From Oopsacas minuta (Eukaryota > Porifera > Hexactinellida > Lyssacinosida > Leucopsacidae), in contig JAKMXF010000336.1 in NCBI GenBank assembly GCA_024704765.1, forward strand, positions 198,599 through 262,598: DNA of 64,000 nt. The letters are read 5' to 3'. This document shows, one piece after another, positions 52,001-60,800 of this stretch. Position 1 is the first letter of the stretch; the number at the start of each line of letters is the position of its first letter. The position numbers and the translations under genes were made by a program. The notes under the pieces were generated by a model, which searched no databases, was not told where the DNA came from, and saw nothing but the letters and a program-made list of their open reading frames with translations.

Positions 52001-53232
52001 AGAAAAGCTATTTTTAGAATCTTTAATTCGATGTCACATTTATTCGTAAATATTTCTACCCATTATTGACATTGTGAATTAACAATTACGACCGTTGAAT
52101 AGTTATGTAGATTACAGAGAAGCACTTGTAATACAGAATCAAATAGAATTCCATTTGTCTTATTTGTGTATTTCCTCATATTTAGGTTTGAACCGTCCCA
52201 GCTTAATAGTACTAGACGCCAGAAGAGTATTGGTACAGTGGATCGCTCCATTTCTCCCCAACGGTGTAATCACCAGCTACACAGTGTTATATGCTCTATC
52301 AACAGATCCTAATAATAGTATTACAGCTGGTACGGTCAATGCTACTGTACTAGAGTTTACTGTATCAGGTAAAGTACTTTTTTGTAAATACTACAGTTGA
52401 AATCGGCGGTTGTTGTCAATTTCTTTCCACCAAGAATGAAGACAAAAACATCCGGTAGGCCTAATCATCCGAAGGTATTTTAGCCAAAAGCCTTTTTCTT
52501 TACAATTAAACATAACCCGATTAAACTGCACATAATGCCTCAGAAATGGACGCCTGGGGAATCGCATACATCTACGCACATTGTTTCTTACCATATCCCA
52601 TCTATATAATCACCTCCCTCGCCTAGGGTGATGTGTAATTGATGGATCATGGGTCACGGAACCAGGGCCCATCACCTATGACCCATCACCATGACTGATT
52701 GCCTATTGGCATTTGGATGTACAATCTAATTTCTGACTTATGAGCCACTCGGGTCGAAGTGTGTGACCAAATACCAACATACTAACAACTACGAAATATG
52801 TAGTACACATAGAAATCACAAATATAACATGTGCCCTGTAGCTATTAGAAGTAATGAGATACTTTTTTCATTGACGCTAATCCCTAGGCTTACCTCCTAT
52901 CTACAGTTCCTTTGTGTATCCGTATACGTTACTTGATTGCATATTTTCATTACTTTCCTACCTCCTAGGGTTACAACCAGCAACAGAATACCAATTCTCA
53001 ATACAAGCTACAAATAGCCTAGGTTCTATAACAAGTGATGTCACTATAAACTCAACACTACATGATGTACCAGAAGGAATATCTCCACCATCTGTATCAA
53101 TTGTAACTGCTGTGAGTTTATTGGTTGTCTGGCAGATACCCGAATTACCTAACGGTGACATCATCAACTATAAACTGCTTATTGATCAGAATGAAGTATT
53201 TGAAGGGTTGCAATTACAGACAAATGTAACAG
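28004..53232 (+). CDS. USH2A-like: Usherin-like protein (partial, 26 exons)
   Basis: 26 exons with consistent phases give about 2,214 codons, open at the 3' end. The domain order matches vertebrate usherin: signal peptide, laminin-G-like domain, laminin N-terminal domain, ten laminin-type EGF domains, four fibronectin III domains, a fifth FN3 interrupted by two laminin G domains, then further FN3. Usherin is a large cell-surface/basement-membrane protein that in vertebrates links stereocilia and photoreceptor membranes. Every exon from FN3 onward begins and ends in phase 1. The last exon (52969-53232) ends at an ACAG|GTTTGA donor in phase 1, and no following FN3 exon is found in the remaining 10.7 kb. 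So the gene is either cut there or has a very long intron holding two other loci. The transmembrane and PDZ-binding end of usherin is not in the window. Intron 1 holds a bZIP gene. Exons are listed in the four domain entries. Confidence 0.88.
28435..28593. mobile_element. Tc1/mariner-pogo-like MITE, family 1
   Basis: 159 bp with perfect 13-bp inverted ends CAGTGGAGTCTCC / GGAGACTCCACTG, flanked by TA on both sides. It lies in usherin intron 1. A relative sits at 37272-37422. Confidence 0.85.
28785..28912. mobile_element. hAT-like MITE, CAAGGTT family
   Basis: Ends are CAAGGTTTCAATCG and CGGTTTCAACCTTG, with a largely self-complementary body. Flanks are an imperfect 8-bp repeat (TATTATAC / AATTATGC). 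The better preserved copy is at 49709-49829. Confidence 0.65.
30553..31038 (+). CDS. CNC-like bZIP protein nested in usherin intron 1
   Basis: Single-exon ORF of 161 residues, same strand as usherin. Residues about 92-150 read as a bZIP domain. FTDTERKRIKKLRYQGRN resembles the extended homology box of CNC factors (..I..IR..G.N). The basic region NNKAAQTLRIKNKRR keeps the N-x-x-A-A...R spacing of DNA-contacting residues, although the usual Ser/Cys is Leu. It is followed by a zipper-like heptad stretch (L...LEKARISLSIEKEQL). CNC factors (NRF/NFE2 type) bind DNA with small Maf partners. This protein is much shorter than typical CNC factors, and its first 80 residues have no recognised domain. 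It could be a regulator that keeps only dimerisation and DNA binding, or a retroposed derivative; expression is unknown. Confidence 0.6.
   Translation: MDFETTYFQPISQYLPTLYSLPMGPKISNFSSPAMETKLKKCMALKGLLIDGWNTKFHKSPFISLLDSHKVAFCIAVQDLNRILQESVFTDTERKRIKKLRYQGRNNKAAQTLRIKNKRRENALSYSVYQLEKARISLSIEKEQLTSEICFYQKALSTSSN
31253..31416. mobile_element. MITE with CAGTRGAACCTC-type ends
   Basis: The left end AGTGGAACTTCATTAGTACGAAC is inverted at the right end (GTACGTATTACAGAGGTTCTACTGA). Termini are partly decayed, so the boundaries are approximate. It resembles the 85-bp element at 47162. Confidence 0.5.
31590..31732. mobile_element. pogo-like MITE, family 2
   Basis: 143 bp flanked by TA. It starts CAGTGAACCTTCAGTAAG and ends CGAGGTTTTACTG; the two ends also share GTGAACACC / GGTGTTTAT inward. 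A homologous copy is at 53528-53689 (shared GGGGACCAGCCAAAATG-type block and TTGGGACCGAGAAAAG). Confidence 0.8.
31915..32110. repeat. Dispersed repeat, second copy of 26515-26765
   Basis: Similarity to 26515-26765 is through the CCCTGCATTTCTAATTTTATT-type segment and the following AATAATATGAATTTTC. It is non-coding, in usherin intron 1. Confidence 0.4.
33117..33496. repeat. Long tetranucleotide microsatellite (GTAT)n grading to GTTT and GCTT
   Basis: About 310 bp of GTAT units (roughly 75), with two small interruptions near 33270 and 33327. These are followed by GTTT units (about 33427-33455) and GCTT/GCTC units (about 33467-33495). It lies in usherin intron 3, between two exons of the LamG-like domain. 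Long ORFs across it on both strands are translations of the repeat, not genes. Confidence 0.97.
33920..34020 (+). repeat. Dispersed repeat in usherin intron 4
   Basis: Matches 1280-1340 and, inverted, 12080-12190. Landmarks are CCTATAGGGAGATGCC and CGTCCGTCCACGC, followed by a CTAAATCTAGCAGTC-type segment. The rest of intron 4 (34021-34867) shows nothing recognisable. Confidence 0.5.
35168..35309. mobile_element. MITE with GGGCGTAACT ends, copy 1
   Basis: It starts TGGGGCGTAATTTGAGATCC and ends GTAGTTACACCCCA. The internal sequence ATGGATATTTGCCTCAATA is shared with 50325-50460. It lies in usherin intron 5. The ORF 35053-35547 runs across it and is not a gene. Confidence 0.65.
35681..37235 (+). 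other. Usherin exons 6-8: laminin N-terminal domain
   Basis: Exons are 35681-35957, 36576-36766 and 37032-37235. The motifs CRCPPSHP, RGNNNRLNTDAHPPSYSNDN and NSYWLSS match the start of usherin's LamN domain. Exon 8 ends DRHLYYSLSTVTVAAR, leading into the first LE domain. The exon 6 donor is GTTTGT, weaker than the rest. Confidence 0.85.
35986..36095. repeat. Dispersed repeat with CGCTTCACTTGCTCGTGCTG
   Basis: Closely related to 40578-40692 (shared GCGCGGCTTG, GAACACTTTGTGTTCG and CGACACTTC-TGCCTCGA). Degraded pieces occur near 37857-37925, 41045-41105 and 41255-41310, all in usherin introns. It may be the 3' part of a transposon; type unknown. Confidence 0.6.
37272..37422. mobile_element. 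Tc1/mariner-pogo-like MITE, family 1, second copy
   Basis: The left end CAATCGAGTCTCCC is slightly decayed and the right end GGAGACTCCACTG is intact. It is flanked by TA and homologous to 28435-28593. Usherin intron 8. Confidence 0.8.
39285..39545. mobile_element. MITE family with CCTCTATAAG end, copy 1
   Basis: Homologous to 42109-42418: CTCTATAAGAGGGGAATTC versus CTCAATAAGTGGGGAATTC, then CAATTTTGGTGCTAAGTTTAG and GGGTTTCTC. The right end is lost or decayed. It lies in the long intron 10 (38302-40078), which otherwise shows no gene. Confidence 0.5.
40578..40692. repeat. Second copy of CGCTTCACTTG repeat
   Basis: About 90% similar by eye to 35986-36095. It lies directly after usherin exon 12. 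Confidence 0.6.
42109..42418. mobile_element. MITE family with CCTCTATAAG end, copy 2
   Basis: It begins TTGAAAGCCTCAATAAGTG and ends CACTTATAGAGGTTCTACCG, giving imperfect inverted ends. The body is shared with 39285-39545. Usherin intron 13. Confidence 0.6.
45480..45649 (-). mobile_element. 5' fragment of Helitron-like element (minus strand)
   Basis: On the minus strand it begins TCTATACTATTAATACGC at 45649 and continues with the family's AGAATTGATTGAAGAAAC-type block to GACGAAATTATGACG. The 3' CTAG end is not found. Usherin intron 17. Confidence 0.65.
47162..47246. mobile_element. 85-bp MITE with TA flanks
   Basis: It begins CTGTAGAACCTCTTTAATAC and ends GTATTAACGAGGTTTCACTG, flanked by TA at both sides. 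It ends about 50 bp before usherin exon 19. Confidence 0.65.
49709..49829. mobile_element. hAT-like MITE with 8-bp target duplication
   Basis: 121 bp with ends CAAGGTTGAAACC and GCTTGCAACCTTG, flanked by a perfect 8-bp repeat ACAATTTC (49701-49708 and 49830-49837). Same family as 28785-28912. Usherin intron 20. Confidence 0.85.
50325..50460. mobile_element. MITE with GGGCGTAACT ends, copy 2
   Basis: It starts CCTGAGGCGTAACTAGAG and ends CTAGTTACGCCCT, so the ends are inverted repeats. The internal sequence matches 35168-35309. Usherin intron 21. Confidence 0.7.
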
Positions 53233-53527
53233 GTTTGATATGCTCTTCATAAGGTTCTTGTGGTAATACACCTGTATGCAAGGTTTGGCGAAGATATATC
53301 CGTTATGAAAAGATATCGAAAATAACGTATACGGTATGCCGTTGAAAATATCCATATGTAGCTGGATTTCTTAAAGTTATTCGAAAAATATCGAAATCAT
53401 CTAAATATCTAAATTTTCAATATTGATAGCTGATATTTCCGATCTTTTCTATATTTTTCGGGGAGAAAACTTATCTAGTACTCCTCTTATATTTCCCGTC
53501 AATCACAATCTCTGTCTTCTCCATATA

Positions 53528-53689
53528 CGGTGTAACCTCTTTCAGTAATTGAACATCCTGGGGACCAGCCAAAATGTTCACATACGAGAGGTGTTCACTT
53601 GTCATGACATTGTACGCAGCAATATAAGACATTTGGGACCGAGAAAAGATGTTCATCTTTTGGAGATATAACTTCTTAGAGGTTTGCTG
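53528..53689. mobile_element. pogo-like MITE, family 2, second copy
   Basis: Flanked by TA. It starts CGGTGTAACCTCTTTCAG and ends TTAGAGGTTTGCTG. Homologous to 31590-31732. It lies between the last usherin exon found and the multi-pass gene at 54092; nothing else is seen in 53233-54091. Confidence 0.75.
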
Positions 53690-54091
53690 TACTTTATAAA
53701 AGTCAGGGAAAGGCTAATATGATTAGAGTAATCAAAATGAAATATTTCCCCATTGAAAATATCCTTTCAACCAAACGATATCCATTAACGATTACACTAT
53801 ATATCCAGTATCACTATACCTAACATTCTATTAGTTTCTATTGATTCAATATTTGTATATTTTTTGTATTAATTATTTCGCTAGAATGCAATCATGTTAC
53901 TTTTTAACAGGCCCTAATATTAGGGACTATACATTTGGATATGCATTCTTATGCATACACTAAATGGCTGGATAATGATATCTTTTACATATTAGCAAAA
54001 CGTATATATAATCTCTAAATTTTGATAATGTAAGAATATTTATCTGTATATTCAATCCTAGTTTTGATACAATTTCCTTGCGAGTGCTACC

Positions 54092-55239
54092 ATGCTTATC
54101 CATGTGTATTTTGATGCTCTTATGTTATCCATTTTCGGTATCATAAGTTTGTGTGCCGCGATATGCTACACAGTATGGATTGTAAAAGTTATCAAACATC
54201 TTAAACAATGCATAACAAAGTACAGAATAAACAAGAGAATGGATTACCGTGACATTCGTGAACGTTATAGAATTCTCTACAACTTTGAAACTCATATAGT
54301 TAAAGACATAATATTACTCATTGTATGCTGTGCTGAGATCGGTGAACCGTTTATGGCTATAATAATTGGCGTTGTCATTTCGTATTACAATCTGAATCTT
54401 GGAGTTTCCAAAATTCGATTGAATAGGACTTCTAGCTTAACTTCCTGTACTTTGAAACAAAGTATTTTAGAAATTGATGCTATAGGAAACGACACCTCAT
54501 TTCAGTACCTGTATTTAACCACCCTTCTAATACTCATCTGTCAACTAATTCTAATTTTACTCTCATTCTTAACACAGTATCTCTCGAAGAGATATTTCCT
54601 TCATTCTATAAGGAAAACTAGCATTTCTCATTTCACTCTTGCAATGATACAAATCTCCATCATTGTCTGTCTAACTAATAGAGATACAATAATTCTGTAT
54701 CTCTTAGTTATACCGCTACTGGTATTCATGGATTGGTGCATTTTAGTCAGAAACAGTAGAATCCTATATCGAGTACTTAAATCAAATGTAAGAGATTTGA
54801 AGTTGAATCTATCAAATCAATATTTGTACATAAAGCAATGGAGACTGCTTCGAATATACAAAATACTGATGCCTGTACTATTAACCGCGTTATTCTTCGG
54901 TTTTTGCACGATTTTTCTTCGTTTTTATTTCAAGTTTTGTTTCGCATTTTGATGTCAAATTGTTTTGACATAATGTTAAGAGACACATTCACAGTTACTC
55001 GAGTCAATGGTCTACATAGAATAATTTTCTACTTTCAATGTGCATCTGAATACCTAATTCTTATTAGTATGACAATCCACTTCATATTACTTGGTTTCCC
55101 AATATTCGCTATTTCAATTGGAATGCTATATACAGCTTGTGTAAATAGGTGGGGCAAGAAGAAAAAGAATTTTTACAGATTTGACTATACTAACTTCAAG
55201 GAAACTTTACTTAAGTTAAACCTGAGAACTCCGTATTGA
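54092..55239 (+). pseudogene. Multi-pass receptor-like family member C with a frameshift
   Basis: The first frame runs from ATG 54092 to a stop at 54952 (286 residues, six hydrophobic segments). The family-type C-terminal part continues in another frame from about 54930 to 55239. Together they span about 380 codons, the same size as members A (394) and B (374). The break falls in a T-rich stretch near 54905-54950, so a one- or two-base indel or a sequencing error is likely. Shared features are AEI in segment 2, a loop with sequons (NRT, NDT) and a cysteine, and R...R...L after segment 5. The C-terminal part is matched by the inverted fragment at 56073. A second exon is an alternative, but no good splice pair is visible. 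Confidence 0.65.
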
Positions 55240-56072
55240 CAATTTGTGTGTATATTTTCAATTGTCTAATATTTAACTGTATTGTTGATTTCATGAATAT
55301 ATGCAAACAAATTATCCGAATCTCTAAATATAGATAGGGAATTGCTCTCAACAGACTTACAAGGTAATTTAGTACGCTAAATCTGAATTTCGCATTTCTA
55401 ATTTTCTCATATGTAAATTTATTGTTGTTTTTCGAACAAATAATTGAAACCTTGAATAATCGTAGAAACTTGCTCTCAACAGACATATAGGGGTAATAAA
55501 TAACCCTGAGTCCGGTGCCTTAAGGAAAAATTACGTCGGCACAGATGGTGATTTGAATTTCCCTTTTGTATATCACAGACTTTCAACCTTGTTTTAATGC
55601 CAAATTAGCTGTGTACTTATTGACATCTCGTAATTCGTTAATGCTAGACACAGGGAATCTATTATTTTCGTATAAGAAGTCATATTTTGGGAGTTCAATG
55701 TTCATATTAGTTTGCCGGAAATATTTGCGGAATCTAAGTTATGCGATATTCACACTTTTCCATAAATGTTATTACAGTGACTCATTCTGTGCACCCCCTA
55801 CTGTCATCCTTGGACCACCAAGAGGTCCATAGACCCCAGTTTGGGAACTGATGAACCAGATCTTCCCTGGAAGTGTTTGTATTATGTCTATGTACTTCAA
55901 ATGAATTAAATTGTACATTAAATAATGAAAAACTGAAACTGTATGTATAGTCTAACTCTCTTTGCCCCAAAAAATGCGTGAGAAAAGAAGAAAACTCGCA
56001 GCAATCCTATCTAGATTATAACATCATAACAATTATGCGTAAATATCTTAGTAATAATATGTGTATTATTTA
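55240..56072. other. Intergenic; hAT-type terminus near 55840
   Basis: No gene seen. CCCCAGTTTGGGAACTG near 55833-55850 resembles a hAT terminus. Short ORFs on both strands have no recognisable content. Confidence 0.4.
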
Positions 56073-56320
56073 TTAGTATAGCGATCTCAAGTTGGCTTCA
56101 TTTATAGCTTCCTTACAGTTATCATAGTTAAATTCGTAATGATTCTTATTAGTGCACCTCTTTACACAAACTGAATATAGCATTCCAATTGAGACACCGA
56201 ACATTGGAAATCCAAGCAAGAAGAAGTGGATTGTAATGCAAATTATCAGTAAGTATTCAGACGCAACTTCTAAGTATGAAATTATGCTGAATATATTCTT
56301 GTATTCTGTGTTTGAGTGTG
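56073..56320 (-). pseudogene. Inverted C-terminal fragment of the multi-pass family
   Basis: The minus strand reads an open frame of about 80 codons ending at a TAA (56073-56075). It closely resembles the C-terminus of the gene at 54092 (VASEYLL..TIHF.LLGFPMF..SIGMLY..CVKR, ending NLRSLY). It has no start codon, is only a fragment, and begins next to the transposon at 56326. It lies tail-to-tail with 54092-55239. Confidence 0.75.
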
Positions 56321-56325
56321 TACTT

Positions 56326-57140
56326 CAGTGGCGGCCATATGGGGTGTGCAGGGTGTGCGGTGCACAGGGGCCCCCAAAGAGATCATTTGGATGGAGAGGA
56401 GATTAACCGAGATTTTTGGGGAATGATTGGGCCCACAAAATCCCAGGACAACCTTTATTCTAGGTTGAGTATAGTTAATTGTTTAGTTGATCTATGTATT
56501 CATGAAGTTTGAAATTACATTAGTCAATAAACATAGGATATGACTACTATAAGAATTTAAATTTCCATGAATTGGTTTTAATTTAGATATTTTCCTTTTA
56601 GATCGTTAATTTATTAGTTATTCATCTCTTGTACACATAGATTATATAGAAATATAGTTTCACAAACATTAAATTGTATTTCCGTGTATTATTAAGATAT
56701 CTGTCACGAAAGTTCTTATTAGTTATACCACAGGAGAAACTTATGCTGGGGCAGATCCAAGGGGTCCAAGGGGTCCTAGGGGTCCTAGGACCCCTCCTCG
56801 GTGTTCCTAGTGTGAATCAAAATGGAATCAAAATTTCAGTTTTGAATTTCTGTCTAAAATTAATGAATAGTAAGATAAATGAATTTACATATATTTCTCT
56901 ATATGTGGTAGAAATGTCTTTAGATCTCTATTTCAGTGTCGAAATATTCAAAACAACTTCTGAGGGCACCCCTTAGGATAGCTCGCTCGGCTCGCGCTTG
57001 GATCCCCCTAGGTAAATCCTGGATCCGCTCCATGTTATGCATGTGCCATGTGCATAAGTTTGCATCTTTTTTTTGATAATTGAGAAGGGGGCCCAAGAAA
57101 AACATTGCACAAGGCCCTCAATATCCTATGGTCGCCACTG
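56326..57140. mobile_element. Non-autonomous DNA transposon with nested MITE
   Basis: The outer ends are CAGTGGCGGCCATA and TATGGTCGCCACTG, inverted repeats about 815 bp apart. Inside, 56741-57034 has its own ends (CTGGGGCAGATCCAAGG and CCTGGATCCGCTCC) and looks like a second, nested element. No transposase ORF. No clear target duplication was found for the outer element. Confidence 0.6.
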
Positions 57141-57800
57141 ACACTGAGTTATATATGTATACCGCATAACTTCTAAGCCTAATACCTGAATGAACCTCAG
57201 GTAAGAGACCTTCCATATAGCCGCGCCAGTTATAACCAGAGTGGACCGATTATGGCCGCTCAGTTATGGATGTCACTACTGGTGCAGTAAGAGTTGTGGC
57301 CTTTTCAAAAGATTTTATCAATATTTTATAGTTTCTGAATGTGAGAATGATTTGATATACCGAATGAATATTCTATACTTTACAATACATATACACATTA
57401 AAGTATGTATAAAGCCATCTACCGAAGTTGATGACGAAACATGGTGTAGCAGCCCTGGTGTATTCTCTCTTGGACAGATTATACCGTATATATTATGAGC
57501 TAGACCACTTTATACTCAGGGAATAATTTGACCTAGGCTAGAACAGATTATGCCTGAGTATAATCTTGGCTGTTACACCGGTACTGGAGTTATTCCAAAC
57601 ATACACTAAACTCGAGCACACAACTAATATAATTCGCATATACAGAAATAATCTATGACGAAATATGAATACAAAGCTTATAGTTAGTAAGTATCTAGTA
57701 TACATTACTGGGGATACCTAAATATACACACTATGAGGTTAATCTATAGTTAATTCCCTGAGATGGATAATCTAAAGTAAAGTCAAAGATGAACTTGATA

Positions 57801-60800
57801 TCAGTTTATCTGGTATCTCACAGCTTCATCCTGCACACTTCCTGGATAAACTTCTGCAATAAGGTTTGGATCTTTCTTTTCGATTAGTTCAGATTCTATA
57901 GCAGTTGTTTTCTTCAATTCATCAGGCTGTGCTGATCCGTGGATGCTGTTATAGATTTCATTACTATATCCAGCTGTGGGGATTCTATGGTTGTTCGTGT
58001 CTTTTGCTTTGGGAATCCCTTGTAGTTTGTTAACCTTTCTAACAAAATACAAGAATAATGCTATAAACATGAATATTAGGAAAACATTGGACACTAAAGA
58101 GATAACCATGAGAATTACTGTTGGTTGGTACCATTCAAATTGGTTTTGAGTTGACATGGCTCGTGGCGTAAATGAGGATGTCGGATCTGAAGTTTGATGC
58201 GTGGTATTTCCTAGTGTATCAACATTGGGGCAAGAAAAATTCTGGATAGTGATGTTGAATCCTCCTTGACAAATGAAACGATTTTCGTGATAACTGCTAT
58301 CAACCACATCACATTGTATGTTGCTTTCACAATGAGTTTTGTTGATCAGCTGATGACCATCTTGACAATAACACAGATATGAACCGATTATATTTTGACA
58401 TCCAAACTCACATCCTCCATTCCCTTCCTGGCACTCGTTAATATCATCACAAGCATATCCATTAGCAGCTACAGTGTATCCTTCATCACATGCACAACGA
58501 TATGAACCTTCTGTGTTCTCACAGGCGTATGCACAATCAGTTGCCTCGTTACACTCATCAAAATCTTTGCATTCACCAGAATTGTGCAGTGAATATCCTA
58601 TCGGACAAAAGGTTGGTGGTATTGTTGACTGTGCTGTTGAAGTTTTTGGCATTGTAATTGCAGTGCTTTGACAAGTGAAGTTTGTAATTGTCAGATTGAA
58701 CCCACCATCACAAATGAATTGATATTCTTCATTGTTACTACTATCAATCACGTCACATTGAATATCGCTCTCACAATGGGTTTGATTAATCAGCTGATGT
58801 CCGTACTCGCAATAACACAGATATGAACCTATGGTATTTCTACAACCAAACTCACATCCTCCATTCCATTCTTGGCACTCATTAGCATCTTCACAATCAT
58901 ATCCATTAATAGCTAGTTTGTATCCTTCTTCACATATGCAATTATATGAACCTTCTGTGTTCTGACAAGCATATGAACAATTAGTTACTTCAGTGCACTC
59001 ATTGAAATCTTTGCATTCACCTGAATTATGCAATGAATAACCAATGGGACAACTAGTTGGTTGTTCTGTTGAAGGTGTTGTTTGTTTAGTGATGCTTTGA
59101 CAAGTCAGATTTGTGATAGTTAGGTTGAAACCTCCTTGACAAGTGAAGCGGTTTTCTTGATGACCACTACTATCGACCACGTCACATTGAATGTCGCTCT
59201 CACAATGCGTTTGATTAATCAGCTGATGTCCGTACTCGCAATAGCACAGATATGAACCTATGGTATTTCTACAACCAAACTCACATCCTCCATTCCATTC
59301 CTGGCACTCATTCGCTTCTTCACAATCATATCCATTAATAGCTAGCTTGTATCCTTCTTCACATATGCAACTGTATGAACCTTCTGTATTCTGACAGGCA
59401 TATGTACAGTTAGTCACCTCATCACATTCATCGAAATCTTTACATTCACCAGAATTGTGTAGTGAATACCCAATGGGACAACTAGTTGGTTGTTCTGTTG
59501 AAGGTGTTGTTGGTTCAGTGATGCTGTGACAAGTCAGATTTGTGATAGTTAGGTTGAAACCTCCTTGACAAGTGAAGCGGTTTTCTTGATAACCACTACT
59601 ATCGACCACGTCACATTGAATATCGCTCTCACAATGAGTTTCGTTATACAATTGGTGTCCTTGCTCACAGTAACATTGATACGAACCTATGGTATTACCA
59701 CAACCAAACTCACATCCTCCATTTCCGACCTTACATTCATTAACATCATCACAAACATATCCATTTGCAGCTAGCTTGTATCCTTCATCACACACACAAT
59801 GGTATGAACCTTCTGTGTTCTCACAGGTATGCTCGCATTCAGTTACTACATCACATTCATCTTCATCCACACATTCTCCTGAACTATGTTGTAGATAACC
59901 TATAGGGCAACCACACAAGTAACTATCTTGTGTATTATGACATACTTGATTACTAGGACAGGTTATCAATTTGTCAAAGCATTGATAAGATTCTGTTTGT
60001 GAGCAATTGGCATACAACAGTGGATCAGTAATAGACTTTTGGAAGAAAACGTTTGGTTCAGAACAATACCCATTACTTATATATACCCCATATTGCGATA
60101 CCATTGACGTCCATTGTAATCTACAGTCGCAGATGAACGGGTCGCTTAAATATAGATATATGCTGCTTGGTGATTTCATTTGCTGGAATACATACGGGTC
60201 TAGGGTATGATACTCATTGTACTGCAAGAGTACATACCTTAGAGATCTTGTATTTATCAGTGCTTCAATAGGGAATCCTGGATTCTCATCTAAATTCAGG
60301 TATGTCAGTTCAGTTAAACCTTCGAAAACATTATTTGATATAATCTTTATTCCATTGTTTTGAAGATAGAGTTGTAACAGGCTTGAGAGTTCATTGAATG
60401 TACCATCCTCAATGATACCTAACTTATTGTTTTGAAGATAGAGAGATAGCAGACTTGAGAGTTCATTGAATGTACCATCTTCAATAATACTTAATTTGTT
60501 GTTTGCAAAGCTCAGATATGTTAACGAGTTCAAACCATCCAATGCTCCTTTAGTTATGCTACTGAAATCCGAGTTGTAGAAATTTAGGTAAACCAAGTTT
60601 GATAATTCTCTAACTATTGTGTTATCAAATGTACGCGTGGACGCACCTACTATTCTAACGCTGAGAGAACTTAGATATTGAAGATTTGTAAACGATGGTG
60701 TTTCTTTTGAAATACAATAACCCAAGTAGATATATTTTAGACCTGTGAAGTAATTGAAAAAGTTTTTAGCCTCGAGCTGGATATGATAGCTACTACTAAC

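Larger units (their letters stand above)
44677..53232 (+). other. Usherin exons 17-26: FN3, two LamG, FN3
   Basis: Exons are 44677-45114, 46343-46732, 47296-47574, 47926-49278, 50006-50086, 50626-50748, 51264-51422, 51493-51780, 52186-52368 and 52969-53232. FN3 domains show the W.PP..PNG.I..Y and L.P.T.Y motifs. The 1,353-bp exon begins an FN3 (GWDPPSLPNGIITSYTL), then encodes two LamG domains (GFRFHGGGYARFP and GAGFAKFD starts). The FN3 is completed by EYYYRVSSQNSAGFG in the next exon. This interrupted FN3 is a specific usherin feature. Confidence 0.88.
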
